A stretch of DNA of 64,000 nt. Origin: Campylobacter massiliensis (lineage in GTDB: Bacteria > Campylobacterota > Campylobacteria > Campylobacterales > Campylobacteraceae). Shown one piece after another: positions 32,067-41,539 of the stretch. Made by a program: the position numbers and the translations under genes. The notes beneath the pieces are model-generated. The model was not told where the DNA came from and did not search any database. It was given only the letters and a program-made list of their open reading frames with translations. Positions within the stretch are counted from its first letter, which is position 1, and each line of letters opens with the position of its first letter. Where the stretch lies: positions 992,001 to 1,056,000 of the forward strand of contig NZ_JACLZK010000001.1 in assembly GCF_014253065.1 (NCBI RefSeq), written 5' to 3'.

Positions 32067-32819
32067 ATGATTTCAAAACTACTAAAATTTTTGGCTCTGG
32101 GCGCGTTTTTGACGCTAAATTTAAACGCCAAAACCATAAAAGAGGGCGTTTTAACGATCGCTACGGAAGGCACTTATGCGCCGTTTTCATACTACGACGA
32201 TAAAAACGAGCTAAAGGGCTACGACGTCGATATCGCCCGCGAAGTCGCTAAGAAGCTAAATTTAAAGATCGAGTTCTTAACCGCTCCGTGGGACGCGATG
32301 CTCGCGGCATTTGATGCAGGTAAGGCCGATGCGGTATTTAATCAAGTAAGCGTTACCGATGAGCGCAAGAAAAAATACGACTACGCACAGCCCTATACCG
32401 TCGTGCACGGCGCCATCATCACGCACAAAGATAACGACGATATCAAAAGCTTTGATGATCTAAAAGGTAAGAAAAACGCAGACTCCGCTACCAGCAACTG
32501 GGCGAAGGTGGCCGCTAGCTACGGAGCGCAAAACGTCACGGTCGATAGCTTTAGCAAGAGCATGGAGCTTCTCGTTAGCAAGCGCGTAGATACCGTCGTG
32601 CGCGATAATATCGTATTTTACGACTTCATCAAGCAGCGCCCGGGAGCTCCGGTTAAAATAGCCGCCGAGGGAAGCGATACCGACTATACCGCGCCTATCG
32701 TGCAAAAGGGCAATATGGAACTTGCCGATCAGATCAGCAAGGCGATAGAGGAGCTAAAAAACGAAGGCAAGCTGGCTGAAATTTCGATCAGGTATTTCGG
32801 CAAAGATGTCTCGCGGTAG
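32067..32819 (+). CDS. Cystine-type amino-acid binding protein, copy 2
   Basis: A 250-residue paralogue of the preceding gene, sharing long identical stretches such as GYDV(E/D)(V/I)AREVAKKLNLK and APWDAMLAAFDAGKAD. It has its own signal peptide (LKFLALGAFLTLNLNA) and ribosome binding site (AAAGGA). The ligand-pocket regions differ (for example VVHGAIITHKDNDD against VAYAALVTHKDNNE), so the pair may bind different ligands, such as cystine versus another sulfur compound, and share one permease. Ends one base before the permease start codon. Confidence 0.9.
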   Translation: MISKLLKFLALGAFLTLNLNAKTIKEGVLTIATEGTYAPFSYYDDKNELKGYDVDIAREVAKKLNLKIEFLTAPWDAMLAAFDAGKADAVFNQVSVTDERKKKYDYAQPYTVVHGAIITHKDNDDIKSFDDLKGKKNADSATSNWAKVAASYGAQNVTVDSFSKSMELLVSKRVDTVVRDNIVFYDFIKQRPGAPVKIAAEGSDTDYTAPIVQKGNMELADQISKAIEELKNEGKLAEISIRYFGKDVSR

Positions 32820-33494
32820 ATGGCGATGAACGAATTTGACCGTATAAGCGAGCTTTTGCTAAGCTCGCTACAACCTATGGCGCTGGCGATGATAAAAGTG
32901 ACGCTGCCTCTTACGGCGATCTCCTTTTCGCTGGGACTTCTTATCGCGGTGCTAACGGCGATCGCGCGCATAGCAAATATCAAAATTTTAAAGCAACTTA
33001 GCGAGTTTTATATCTGGATATTTCGCGGCACGCCGCTTTTGGTGCAGCTTTTTATCGTATATTTCGGTCTGCCGATCGTGGGCGTTACGCTTGATGTCTG
33101 GAGCGCGGCTATTATCACCTTTAGCCTAAATATCGGCGCTTACGCTTCCGAGGCCGTCAGAGCGGCCGTACTTTCGGTGCCTAAAGGTCAGTGGGAGGCC
33201 GCCACGGCGCTTGGTATGAGCTACGCGCAAATTTTACGCCGTATCATCGCTCCGCAAGCCGCGCGTATCTCACTGCCTCCACTTTCAAATATCTTTATCA
33301 GCACGCTAAAAGACACCTCGCTTGCAGCTTCTATCACGATGGTCGATATGTTTATGGTCGCTCAGCGCATCGCCGCGCGCACCTTCGATCCGCTTACGCT
33401 TTACGTGCTCGCCGCGCTTTTTTACTTGATAGTCTGCACCTTTTTGACGTTTCTGCAAGCTAGGCTCGAGAAAAGATTTTCAAGGTACGTGTGA
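32820..33494 (+). CDS. Amino-acid ABC transporter permease (TcyL/YecS type)
   Basis: Inner-membrane permease of 224 residues in the His/Glu/Gln/cystine (HisMQ) family, with about five membrane segments. Signatures: YIWIFRGTPLLVQLFIVYFGLP and the EAA loop GQWEAATALGMSYAQILRRIIAPQAARISLPPLSN, then LKDTSLAASITMVDM. The start codon follows the previous stop directly. It would form a homodimer with the ATPase encoded next, which overlaps it by four bases. Confidence 0.94.
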   Translation: MAMNEFDRISELLLSSLQPMALAMIKVTLPLTAISFSLGLLIAVLTAIARIANIKILKQLSEFYIWIFRGTPLLVQLFIVYFGLPIVGVTLDVWSAAIITFSLNIGAYASEAVRAAVLSVPKGQWEAATALGMSYAQILRRIIAPQAARISLPPLSNIFISTLKDTSLAASITMVDMFMVAQRIAARTFDPLTLYVLAALFYLIVCTFLTFLQARLEKRFSRYV

Positions 33495-34228
33495 TGATAA
33501 AATTTAAAAATTTGACTAAGAAATTCGGCGATAATGTCGTTTTAAACGGCTTAAATTTAGAATTTAAAGACGGGCAGACTACGGTTATTTTAGGAAGCTC
33601 GGGCTCTGGTAAATCAACCCTGCTGCGTTGCATAAATTTACTCGAGATCCCGGACAGCGGCGAGCTTGAGCTTGGAAGCCATAAGATAAATTTCGCCGGT
33701 AAAATTTCGCAAAAAGATATGTTGCCCTTTCGCGAGCACACGGGGATGGTCTTTCAGAGCTTTAATCTATTTCCGCATCTAACGGCTCTACAAAACGTAA
33801 CCGAAGGCCCCGTGCAGGTGCTGAAAATCCCGAAAGAGCAGGCAGAAATTGAGGCTCTGGCTCTACTTGAAAAGGTCGGGCTAAAGGGCAAGGAGCACGA
33901 GTATCCAAGCAGGCTCTCGGGCGGTCAATCCCAGCGAGTGGCGATAGCGCGAGCGCTTGCGATGAAGCCGTATTTTTTGCTTTTGGACGAGCCTACGAGC
34001 GCGCTTGATCCGGAGCTTGAGGCCGAGGTTTTGAAAGTCATCGGCGGCCTTAGCAAGGAGCGCGACTCGCTGATCATCGTCACGCACAATATGAACTTCG
34101 CTCGCAAAGTCGCGGATAGAATTTTATTTTTAGAGTGCGGCAATATCGAATTTGACGGTACGGCGGAGGAGTTTTTCGGTAGCGATTCGCCGCGCATAGT
34201 TAAATTTATCTCGGCGATGGATTTTTAA
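33491..34228 (+). CDS. Amino-acid ABC transporter ATPase (TcyN/YecC type)
   Basis: ATPase of 245 residues driving the same importer. Walker A LGSSGSGKSTLLRC, Q-loop GMVFQSFNLFPHLTALQNV, signature LSGGQSQRVAIARAL, Walker B FLLLDEPTSALDPEL and the H-loop VTHNMNFA are all intact, the pattern of the polar amino-acid ATPase family. Overlaps the permease gene by four bases; 16 bases separate it from the PLP-enzyme gene, so all five genes form one operon. Confidence 0.94.
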   Translation: MMIKFKNLTKKFGDNVVLNGLNLEFKDGQTTVILGSSGSGKSTLLRCINLLEIPDSGELELGSHKINFAGKISQKDMLPFREHTGMVFQSFNLFPHLTALQNVTEGPVQVLKIPKEQAEIEALALLEKVGLKGKEHEYPSRLSGGQSQRVAIARALAMKPYFLLLDEPTSALDPELEAEVLKVIGGLSKERDSLIIVTHNMNFARKVADRILFLECGNIEFDGTAEEFFGSDSPRIVKFISAMDF

Positions 34229-34244
34229 ATTTAAAAGGAAAAAA

Positions 34245-35381
34245 ATGAAAATAGATACGCTAATCGTAAAAGGTATCGAAGCTAAAAACAACCCTCACGG
34301 CGCGGTCGTTCCGCCTATTTATCTAGCCACGACGTTTGCGCAAGACGGCTTGGACGACTTTCAAAAGTATGCTTATTCTCGTAGCGCAAATCCGACGCGA
34401 AATGCATTTGAGGAGCTTTTCGCCAAATTTGAAGACAGCAAATACGCCTTTGCTTTGGCTTCGGGCATGGCGGCGACCTCGGCGGTTTTTAATCTGCTAA
34501 AAAGCGGCGACAAAGTGCTTTTAAATAGCAATGTTTACGGCGGCACTTACCGCTACGCAAACGGTATTTTTGCAAATTTCGGGATCAAATTCGAACTCGT
34601 CGACGATCTAAATAAAATCTCTCGTTTGGATGAGGACGTTAAGATGATATTTATCGAGACGCCGTCAAATCCGCTACTGCGAGTAACGGATATCGCCAGA
34701 CTAGCCGAGCTGGCTCGTAAAAACGGCGCGCTTGTCGTCGTCGATAATACTTTTTTGACGCCGTATTATCAAAAAGCGCTAAAATTCGGTGCCGATATCG
34801 TCGTTTATAGCGCGACGAAATACATCGGCGGGCATGCAGACGTAATCGCCGGAGTCGTAACGACCGATAACGATGCGCTAGCAGAGCGTATAGCTTTCAT
34901 GAAAAATACTCTAGGCGCGACGCTAAGCCCCGCAGATGCTTATAATCTAATAAGAGGCCTCAAAACTCTTAGCGTGAGATTTGATAGACAAAGCGAAAAT
35001 ACGCTAAAAATCGTAGAATTTTTAGAAAAAAACTCGGCCGTTAAAACCGTGTATTACGCAGGTTCATTTTCGGCCGAGGAAAAACGCATCCAAAACGCCC
35101 AAGCTAGCGGTATCGGCGCGCTAATCTCGCTGGAGCTAAAGGATGGCTACGACTATAAAATTTTTGCTAAAAGTCTAGAACTTTTTGACCTGGCCGTTAG
35201 TCTTGGCGGCGTAGAGAGTCTAATCTGCCATCCGGCCTCAATGACTCATGAATCTTATTCGCAGGATTTACAAGCTAAAATCGGCATTACTCAAGGTTTG
35301 CTACGCCTTGCCGTCGGTATAGAAAATTCGGATGATTTGATCGCGGATATAGCTCAGGCGATAAAGAAGGCTAAAATTTAA
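34245..35381 (+). CDS. Cys/Met-metabolism PLP enzyme (cystathionine lyase/synthase or Met gamma-lyase type)
   Basis: A 378-residue PLP enzyme of the trans-sulfuration family. Features: PPIYLATTFAQ near the start, YSRSANPTRNAFE (Arg of the PLP phosphate site from the adjacent subunit), ALASGMAATSA, VVDNTFLTPYYQKAL and YSATKYIGGHADVIAGVV with the PLP-binding Lys, then ETPSNPLLRV. It is AAAAGGAAAAAA-ATG initiated, 16 bases after the ATPase. Position behind a cystine-type transporter suggests degradation of cystine/cystathionine or synthesis of methionine precursors. Sequence alone does not separate MetB, MetC, CGL and MegL. Confidence 0.88.
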   Translation: MKIDTLIVKGIEAKNNPHGAVVPPIYLATTFAQDGLDDFQKYAYSRSANPTRNAFEELFAKFEDSKYAFALASGMAATSAVFNLLKSGDKVLLNSNVYGGTYRYANGIFANFGIKFELVDDLNKISRLDEDVKMIFIETPSNPLLRVTDIARLAELARKNGALVVVDNTFLTPYYQKALKFGADIVVYSATKYIGGHADVIAGVVTTDNDALAERIAFMKNTLGATLSPADAYNLIRGLKTLSVRFDRQSENTLKIVEFLEKNSAVKTVYYAGSFSAEEKRIQNAQASGIGALISLELKDGYDYKIFAKSLELFDLAVSLGGVESLICHPASMTHESYSQDLQAKIGITQGLLRLAVGIENSDDLIADIAQAIKKAKI

Positions 35382-35415
35382 CTTTGCTTGCTATCTTGGC
35401 GCCCTTTCTCGCTCG

Positions 35416-35438
35416 GGCTAAATTTATCAAATTTAGCC
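35416..35438. repeat. AAATTT palindrome after the Cys operon
   Basis: GGCTAAATTT, three-base loop, then its exact complement, 35 bases after the last stop of the cysteine operon. No T-run follows; it may still act in 3'-end formation. It belongs to the same AAATTTG palindrome type as 25677-25704. Confidence 0.6.
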
Positions 35439-35536
35439 TTGGGCTAGGCGGGCAAAATGGGCGCGCCTAGTTTGCTAAAGCGGCACCCGGCTCCAAGGCG
35501 GGCGAATTTATAAATTGTCGCCAAATCAGTCCGTGG

Positions 35537-35689
35537 CTATTTTGCTTTAAACAAACTAGCAAAAATCCCGACGCCTAAAACACCCAAGATAACCCACAAA
35601 CTAGCCTGCGCCGAAATCTTAAGTCCGTGATGAAAGATATGCGCGGAAGCGTTTAGGTTGGGGAGATTTTCAAATTTTAGCGATTTTAT
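35537..35689 (-). pseudogene. Remnant of a membrane protein C-terminus
   Basis: An open frame of 50 codons that begins directly after an in-frame TAA and has no ATG, GTG or TTG start before its hydrophobic core. It encodes an amphipathic start, FHHGLKISAQA, then one membrane segment SLWVILGVLGVGIFASLF and KAK. The protein-like character in one frame only, with no start, suggests the tail of a lost integral membrane protein. The rest of the gap 35382-35866 shows no other gene. Confidence 0.4.
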
Positions 35690-35866
35690 TTAAGCTGATG
35701 TCGTTTGGGCGGCCGGGTTTAATTGAGCCGAGTAAAATCAAAATTTGGCGCTAATTTTGTATGTCGAATTCGTAAGATACGGCTCAAAAACTCAAGGCTA
35801 AATTTGACTTCGCAACACCGAGGCAAAGCAGGTTCGCTCTGCCTCGGGGCAAATATTTAGCGCGGT

Positions 35867-36301
35867 TTAAAACGGCTTATACACCATCATCCAGATGATG
35901 ATAACCATCGCGATAGTCGGCACTTCGTTGTAAGCGCGAAAGAACATGCCGCTCTTGTTACAGCGTTTCTCGCGCAGCTGCACCATATAGCGGCCAAGAT
36001 CTAGATGAAACGCCGCGAGAATAACGACGACGGTGAGCTTGACGTGCACGTAGCCGCTACGCAAAAGCTCAGGCATCGCGACGATGATCAAAATACCCGT
36101 CAAAAACGTGCCGATCAGCGCGACCCAACCGATGTAGTGGTACATCTTATACTCCTGCACCTCAACCACGCGCACGAAGTCTGGCTTGTCCATATTCTCC
36201 GCGTGATAGACGTAGAGGCGCGGCTGATAGAACAAAAACGCCATCCACGAGATGAAACACAAGTAGTGGAAATACTTGATGAGGTTGTAATACTCTGCCA
36301 T
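35867..36301 (-). CDS. hemJ: HemJ-type protoporphyrinogen oxidase
   Basis: A 144-residue membrane protein of the HemJ (formerly UPF0093) family, which oxidises protoporphyrinogen IX in haem synthesis when HemG and HemY are absent. Four membrane segments are visible, with the conserved HYLCFISWMAFLFYQPRLYVYH start (family His), HYIGWVALIGTFLTGILII, HVKLTVVVILAAFH and the C-terminal YNEVPTIAMVIIIWMMVYKPF. AAAAGGAGAAAA precedes the ATG. High haem demand from the many cytochromes in this region fits. It is a single gene, with a dispersed repeat upstream. Confidence 0.93.
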   Translation of the reverse strand: MAEYYNLIKYFHYLCFISWMAFLFYQPRLYVYHAENMDKPDFVRVVEVQEYKMYHYIGWVALIGTFLTGILIIVAMPELLRSGYVHVKLTVVVILAAFHLDLGRYMVQLREKRCNKSGMFFRAYNEVPTIAMVIIIWMMVYKPF

Positions 36302-36328
36302 TTTTTCTCCTTTTAGTTTTTATTTTAA

Positions 36329-36465
36329 CGGCTTGTCTTTTTGCCCTATACTTCGTTACTTTTAAATTCGGCTCGGTCATTACCGACCAGGTAACTCCCG
36401 TCGCCAAATTTAAAAGCGCCTCGTCTAGAACAAAAATACTTCGCCTTATCGTTTTACGCTTAAAT
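36329..36465. repeat. Dispersed hairpin repeat, family 1, diverged copy
   Basis: Begins CGGCTTGTCTTTTTG and ends AAAATACTTCGCCTTATCG followed by TTTTACGCTTAAATTTG, the same ends as the other copies, but the middle differs (TCGGTCATTACCGACC forms its own small hairpin). It fills most of the 304-base gap between the TM2-protein gene and hemJ; the rest has no visible gene. Confidence 0.6.
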
Positions 36466-36605
36466 TTGAAGTTAAATTTTCAAATTTGAGTCGCCCAAAC
36501 CCGCACCTTGAAAGTGCTAAATTCGGTCGGCAAATTTAAATTTTGTCGCTCAAAAGGGCGCTTTCGTAAAGAGTTGAATTTAACTGTATCAAATTTAACC
36601 GACCC

Positions 36606-36968
36606 TCACCCTAGCAAAATTTCCTTCCTAGCTTCAAATTCCTCTTTGCTTATCGCGCCGCTCTCGTACAGCTCGTAGAGGCGTCTAAGCCGCTCCTCGA
36701 GGTCTTGCGCGCGCAGTTTGTCTTTTAGCGCTTCTTTTTTCTGATTTTTCTCGACCACCGCGCCGGTTAAGCGCAGATCAAAGAGCCACCACGCGCCCCA
36801 AAGCGCCCAAAATACGCAACCCACGATCGCCCAAGCTAGGCTATATCCGATGAAAAACAGCGCCATCATCGCAAAGCCGCTCACGAATTTGCCCAGATAA
36901 AATCTATGCCCGCCAAACCAGCCCGTAAGCAACCAAAGCGCGTAGGCTATATAAACGTTATCGCCCAT
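36606..36968 (-). CDS. TM2-domain membrane protein with SHOCT tail
   Basis: A 120-residue protein. The first 65 residues form a TM2 domain: WLLTGWFGGHRFYLGKF between two membrane helices, the second ending in a Trp-rich WALWGAWWLFDLRL. The charged C-terminus (about 75-120) ends LYELYESGAISKEEFEARKEILLG, a SHOCT motif. Function of such proteins is not established. It overlaps lspA by 11 bases and is the last gene of the glmM-lspA-TM2 unit. Confidence 0.85.
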   Translation of the reverse strand: MGDNVYIAYALWLLTGWFGGHRFYLGKFVSGFAMMALFFIGYSLAWAIVGCVFWALWGAWWLFDLRLTGAVVEKNQKKEALKDKLRAQDLEERLRRLYELYESGAISKEEFEARKEILLG

Positions 36969-37488
36969 TTTTAGCCCCTTTTCGTCCCGCGGCGAAGCTC
37001 TGCCAGAGTATGAGTACGACTCCGACGTCGATCATAACGTCTGCGAGGTTAAAGATCGCAAACTCAAACCACTTGTGCCAGTAGACGTAGTCCACGACGC
37101 CGCCGTGAACGAAACGGTCGAGTAAATTTGAACTGCCCGCGCCCAGGATTATACCCGCTCCTAGCGCGTGCTCCTCTAAGATTTCCTTTTTTTGGGCGTC
37201 TTGGGTCAAATTTGACTCCGCCTTCGCCGCGGCCCGCGCGTCAAATTTACGCTTAAGCCGCCAGAGCAGATAGCCGCAAACGCCCGCAATCAGCGCTAGC
37301 TGGATAAATTTGAGCCATTCGCCAAGAAAAGCAAACATCGAAAATGCCACGCCTCGGTTGTAAGCAAGCACTAGCGAAAAATACTCGCCCTGCCACGAAA
37401 AACCGCCCAAAAATATCTGCTTGACCGCCTGATCGAGTGCGAAAACGACGAAAAACGCCGCAAAAAAAACGCCTAAAATTTTAGCCAT
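36958..37488 (-). CDS. lspA: Lipoprotein signal peptidase
   Basis: Inner-membrane aspartyl protease that removes the signal peptide from diacylated prolipoproteins. It has 176 residues with about four membrane segments. Catalytic blocks: [30 protein letters not shown] (first Asp) and [11 protein letters not shown] (second Asp). A charged insert of about 30 residues ([20 protein letters not shown]) in the middle makes it slightly longer than usual. Overlaps glmM by eight bases, the usual Campylobacter pairing. Confidence 0.95.
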   Translation of the reverse strand: MAKILGVFFAAFFVVFALDQAVKQIFLGGFSWQGEYFSLVLAYNRGVAFSMFAFLGEWLKFIQLALIAGVCGYLLWRLKRKFDARAAAKAESNLTQDAQKKEILEEHALGAGIILGAGSSNLLDRFVHGGVVDYVYWHKWFEFAIFNLADVMIDVGVVLILWQSFAAGRKGAKNGR

Positions 37489-38824
37489 TTAGCGCTTTTA
37501 CGAAAAATTTTTCGACCTCGTCCATTCGGGTTTTTAGCGCGTCGGCGCACTTGCCTTCAATCAAAAGCCTGATGAGGTTTTCGGTGCCCGAGTAGCGAAA
37601 TAGCGAGCGGATGCCCCCTTTTGCGAGGCTTGCTTCAAGCTCTTTTAGCCCTGCGATGCTTTCAAGCGGCTTTTTCTCTGTTATCTTTAAATTTAGCAAA
37701 ATTTGCGGATACGGTTTTATTTCGCTTAAAATTTCGCTCGCTTTTTTGCCTTTTTTTAGCACCAGTGCCGCAAACTGCAGTGCCGCCACGAGCCCGTCGC
37801 CCGTTTTTGCGTAGTCGCTAAATATGATGTGACCGCTTTGTTCGCCACCAAAATTCGTGCCGTTTTCTTTCATCTTTTCAAGCACGTATTTGTCGCCGAC
37901 ATTTGCGCGCAGGAGTTTGATTTTGTGGGATTTTAGATAGTCTTCGAGTGCCGCGTTACTCATCACCGTAGCCACGACCGCACCGCCTTTTAGGGCTTTG
38001 TTTTCTTGTAAAAATGCCGCCATGACGCCTAGCAAACTATCGCCGTTTGCCACCTCGCCGCACTCATCGACGACCACGAGTCTGTCGGCGTCGCCGTCAA
38101 GCGCAAAGCCCAGATCGGCCCTTAATCGCACGACCTCGGAGGCTAAATTTTGCGGATAGAGCGCGCCACAGTTTAGGTTTATGTTGCTGCCGTTTGGCTC
38201 GTCGTTGATGACGATGGTTTCGGCGCCAAGCTCGCTAAAGATAGTCGGAGCGACCTTATACGCCGCGCCGTTTGCGACGTCTAAAACTACGCGCAGTCCG
38301 TGTAGGCTTAGGTTTTTAGGAAATGAGTTTTTGATCTGCACGATATAGCGGCCGATGACGTCGTCAATGCGCTTTGCGGCGCCGATTTCTAGCATCTGTT
38401 TTTGCGATCTTTCTATGAGCGCGTCGTCAAAATAAATCTTTTCTATCTGCGCTTCGGCCTCTTCGCTCAGTTTATTGCCTTCGCTGTCGAAAAATTTGAT
38501 ACCGTTGTCGTAGTACGGGTTGTGCGAGGCGCTGATCATAATGCCCGCGTCGCAGCGCATATCTTCGGTCAAAAACGCGATCGCAGGGGTTGGCATCGGG
38601 CCGATCTGGCGGACGTTGTAGCCCACGGCCGTGAGCCCCGCGACGATGGCGGTCTCGATCATGTAGCCGCTTTTGCGTGTGTCTTTGCCTAGTAAAATAG
38701 TGTTCGTATGCGACGCAAACTGTCTAAAATATATCCCCGCAGCCATAGCAAGTCGCATGGACGTTGAGGCGGAGAGTTTTTCGCCTGCTTTGCCGCGGAC
38801 GCCGTCGGTACCGAATAGTTTCAT
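37481..38824 (-). CDS. glmM: Phosphoglucosamine mutase
   Basis: Converts glucosamine-6-phosphate to glucosamine-1-phosphate for peptidoglycan and LPS precursors. It has 447 residues, four domains: start [16 protein letters not shown], active-site phosphoserine in [19 protein letters not shown] (about 100), metal loop [15 protein letters not shown], sugar-binding loop GGEQSGHII and the phosphate-binding [15 protein letters not shown] at the end. AAAGGAAAAACG precedes the ATG. It starts the glmM-lspA-TM2 operon. Confidence 0.97.
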   Translation of the reverse strand: MKLFGTDGVRGKAGEKLSASTSMRLAMAAGIYFRQFASHTNTILLGKDTRKSGYMIETAIVAGLTAVGYNVRQIGPMPTPAIAFLTEDMRCDAGIMISASHNPYYDNGIKFFDSEGNKLSEEAEAQIEKIYFDDALIERSQKQMLEIGAAKRIDDVIGRYIVQIKNSFPKNLSLHGLRVVLDVANGAAYKVAPTIFSELGAETIVINDEPNGSNINLNCGALYPQNLASEVVRLRADLGFALDGDADRLVVVDECGEVANGDSLLGVMAAFLQENKALKGGAVVATVMSNAALEDYLKSHKIKLLRANVGDKYVLEKMKENGTNFGGEQSGHIIFSDYAKTGDGLVAALQFAALVLKKGKKASEILSEIKPYPQILLNLKITEKKPLESIAGLKELEASLAKGGIRSLFRYSGTENLIRLLIEGKCADALKTRMDEVEKFFVKALNG

Positions 38825-38850
38825 CGTTTTTCCTTTTATGACTTAATATC

Positions 38851-39044
38851 GGCTTGTCTTTTGAGCGTCTTTATAGAAACCCCGCCTGTGGCGTCGCTAC
38901 GCTGGTTTTGAATGAGTTTAAAATTTTCGCCTTGCGGCGGACTACTTTTGCTTCGCTTTGCTCGCAACTGCAAGCAGAGGTCTAGCCTTGGGACGAAAAT
39001 TTCCGCACAATATTCAAATCCATCTCAAAATACTGCACCGCAGA
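38851..39044. repeat. Dispersed hairpin repeat, family 1
   Basis: Starts GGCTTGTCTTTTGAGCGT and ends TTCAAATCCATCTCAAAATAC. Inner arms TTAAAATTTTCG(C) and (G)ACGAAAATTT pair. The middle TTGCTTCGCTTTGCTCGCAA and GCAAGCAGAGGTCTAGCCT is identical to the copy after proA. It lies in the 402-base gap between divergent glmM and rpsT. The rpsT promoter lies after it, near TATAATCA at 39190. No gene seen. Confidence 0.75.
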
Positions 39045-39226
39045 ATTTGCCAGACAGCTTTTTGCTTGGCAAATTCCATAAATTTATTAAATTTCCGACC
39101 TATTCTATCAAAAAATATCCAAATTTAAGTTGTAAATTTCCTCGCTTTAAATTTTACTTAAATTAAGCGGATTTTAAAACTGATTTTTATATAATCACGG
39201 ACTAAAATTATGACAAAAGGGACATT

Positions 39227-39493
39227 ATGGCAAACCATAAATCTTCTGAAAAAAGAGCCAGACAGACTATCAAAAGGACTGAAAGAAACAGATTTTACCG
39301 CACTAGGCTTAAAAATATCACTAAAGCCGTGCGCGTAGCCGTTGAGGCAGGCGATAAAGAAGCCGCACTAAACGCGTTTAAAGTGGCAAATAAAGATTTC
39401 CACAGCTTCGTTAGCAAAGGCTTTTTGAAAAAACAAACAGCTTCTCGCCGCGTAGGACGCCTCGCAAAACTCGTAAACAAACTATCTGCTTAA
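39227..39493 (+). CDS. rpsT: 30S ribosomal protein S20
   Basis: An 88-residue basic protein that binds 16S rRNA early in assembly. The sequence [20 protein letters not shown] followed by [14 protein letters not shown] and the C-terminal [20 protein letters not shown] is diagnostic. AAAGGGAC lies before the ATG. It is followed after 11 bases by prfA, the usual rpsT-prfA pair in Campylobacterota. Confidence 0.98.
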   Translation: MANHKSSEKRARQTIKRTERNRFYRTRLKNITKAVRVAVEAGDKEAALNAFKVANKDFHSFVSKGFLKKQTASRRVGRLAKLVNKLSA

Positions 39494-39504
39494 TCTAAAT
39501 TTTA

Positions 39505-40572
39505 ATGTTAGCCGACAAACTGCAGCCTTTTTTGGATCGCTACGACGAACTTTCTCGTCTGCTTAGCGATCCGTCTATCACAAACGATATCACAAATATG
39601 ACCAAGCTCTCGAAAGAGCAATCAAATTTAGAAGATATCGCCTCGGCTGCAAAGTCCTATCTGCAAACTCTCGCAGACATCGAGGAGAACAAAGCTCTAC
39701 TCGATGACGCCGAGCTTGGCGAACTAGCAAAAGACGAACTCAAAAATCTCGAATCTCAAAAAGAAAATCTCGAAGAAGAGATCAAAATTTTACTCCTTCC
39801 AAAAGATCCCAACGACGATAAAAACGTATTTTTAGAGATCCGTGCGGGTACGGGCGGAGACGAAGCGGCGCTTTTTGCGGGCGATTTGTTTAATGCTTAT
39901 GCGAGATATGCCGAGCTTCGCGGGTATAAATTCGAGATCGTGAGCCAAAGCGAAGGCAACACGGGCGGCTTTAAAGAGATTATCTTGCTGATAAAGGGCA
40001 AGGGGGCGTACTCGAGGCTCAAATTTGAGGGCGGCACCCACCGCGTACAGCGCGTACCCGAGACCGAAAGCCAGGGTCGCGTACACACCTCTGCAGTCAC
40101 CGTCGCTATCATGCCCGAGGTTGAAGATAGCGAGATCGAGATAAATCCAAGCGACCTTCGCATCGACGTTATGCGCAGCTCGGGCCACGGTGGACAGTCG
40201 GTAAATACGACCGACTCGGCGGTGCGAATCACTCACATCCCCACAGGCATCGTCGTCACGAATCAAGACGGCAAAAGCCAGCACAAAAACAAAGAAGCCG
40301 CGATGAAGGTGCTAAAAGCTCGCCTTTACGAGATACAAGAAGAAGAGCGCCTAGCCAAAGAAACCAGCGAGCGCAAAAGCCAAGTCGGCACTGGCGACCG
40401 CTCGGGACGTATCCGCACATACAATTTCCCACAAAACCGCATCAGCGACCATCGCATAAATTTGACGCTTTACCGCCTCGACGCGATAATGGCGGCAGGG
40501 CTTTTCGACGAGATCATCGAGCCGCTGATTGCGCATTATCAAGCCGAAGCTATCTCGGACGCAGATCTGTAA
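39505..40572 (+). CDS. prfA: Peptide chain release factor 1
   Basis: RF1 recognises UAA and UAG stop codons and triggers release of the peptide. It has 355 residues. The helical N-terminal domain is followed by [22 protein letters not shown], the [23 protein letters not shown] region next to the codon-recognition loop, and [15 protein letters not shown], containing the GGQ that acts at the peptidyl-transferase centre. Translation is probably coupled to rpsT. Because RF1 is present and normal, UAG stops such as those of the leader peptide should be read normally. Confidence 0.97.
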   Translation: MLADKLQPFLDRYDELSRLLSDPSITNDITNMTKLSKEQSNLEDIASAAKSYLQTLADIEENKALLDDAELGELAKDELKNLESQKENLEEEIKILLLPKDPNDDKNVFLEIRAGTGGDEAALFAGDLFNAYARYAELRGYKFEIVSQSEGNTGGFKEIILLIKGKGAYSRLKFEGGTHRVQRVPETESQGRVHTSAVTVAIMPEVEDSEIEINPSDLRIDVMRSSGHGGQSVNTTDSAVRITHIPTGIVVTNQDGKSQHKNKEAAMKVLKARLYEIQEEERLAKETSERKSQVGTGDRSGRIRTYNFPQNRISDHRINLTLYRLDAIMAAGLFDEIIEPLIAHYQAEAISDADL

Positions 40573-41137
40573 ATTTTAAAATTCGCTCAAATTTTGGCAT
40601 TTTTAACGCGATATTTTGTTAAATTTGGATGCAAATTTTACTGCAGACGGAGTCGTCATGCAGGTTAAATTTGAGAATAACTTATCTTTGCGTTTTATGT
40701 AAAATCTCTGAAAAATAGTAGCAAATTTGGATCTTCTTTTTAAAATTTAGCGTTAAAAAATATCAAATAAAAACCAAGTTAAAGTATATAAACCGATAAA
40801 TTTTTAGCCGCCGATAACACGTAAAATTTTCAAATTTATTCGACTAAAATTTATCAAATTTACAGCCTGCTACACCGTCAATACGCAAAACAAAAACCGT
40901 CCGTCAAATCCAAATCTAGCGCTCGAAATCGAGTTCTGTAAAGATGGCAAAGCCCGTAAAATTCTCAAATTTATAACCATAGACAAGGCGTCTAATTTAT
41001 TGCAAGCGGCTTTGTAAAATTTGAATGAAGCTTTTACAGCGAATTATCCAAATTTAATAACTAGAAATAATCTAAAATTTACATCGCATCGGCGTATCCG
41101 TCATATACAAAATCCGTCTTTATGCAGCCAAGAGAGC
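40573..41137. other. Gene-free convergent gap
   Basis: A 565-base AT-rich gap between prfA and the Sel1-like gene, which converge here. I see no convincing frame, tRNA, or strong hairpin. A 15-codon frame at 40658 lacks a binding site and was rejected. Several AAATTT motifs are scattered through it. Confidence 0.5.
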
Positions 41138-41539
41138 TCACTTCGCTAGTTCAAGTATATTGCACGCGCGTTTGGAGCCAAGCTCGCAGGCCTTTTTGAG
41201 TCGCTCGCCCGATGGTTCAAAGCTCTGCGGAGCGACGTCGCCCTTTAGATAAAACACCGACTCCTCGTAGCAGCTCTCCGCGCTCCCTGCGGCGCAGGCG
41301 TCTTTGTAGATCGCAAGGGCCTTTGCGCCGTCTTTGTAGCCCGTTAGCCCTTTGGCGTAAAACTCCGCGGAAAGGTAGCAAGCCAGCGCGTCGCCGCCCG
41401 AGCAGCTTTTTTCTAGCGCGGCGAGCGTTTTTTCGCAGCTTGCAGCGTCGCCTTTGTTTATGCAGGCATTTAGCCCGGCCTCGTCTATCGCGGCGTTTGC
41501 GAGTGCGACCGCGGCGGCAAATATCCAAATTTTCCTCAT
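41138..41539 (-). CDS. Exported Cys-rich Sel1-repeat protein (Hcp-like)
   Basis: A 133-residue protein with a signal peptide (KIWIFAAAVALANAA) and Sel1-type repeats. Cys residues are spaced as pairs eight to nine residues apart (NACINKGDAASCEK, KSCSGGDALACYL, DACAAGSAESCYE, KACELGSKRACNI), the disulfide pattern of Helicobacter cysteine-rich proteins. These bind or modify cell-wall or host ligands in some cases; here the role is unknown. It overlaps the small winged-helix gene by four bases (ATGA), so both are translated together. Confidence 0.82.
   Translation of the reverse strand: MRKIWIFAAAVALANAAIDEAGLNACINKGDAASCEKTLAALEKSCSGGDALACYLSAEFYAKGLTGYKDGAKALAIYKDACAAGSAESCYEESVFYLKGDVAPQSFEPSGERLKKACELGSKRACNILELAK

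Noticed and set aside
40658-40702. 15-codon frame beginning MQVKFENN
   Set aside because: No ribosome binding site and no regulated gene downstream, so not comparable to the Cys leader.
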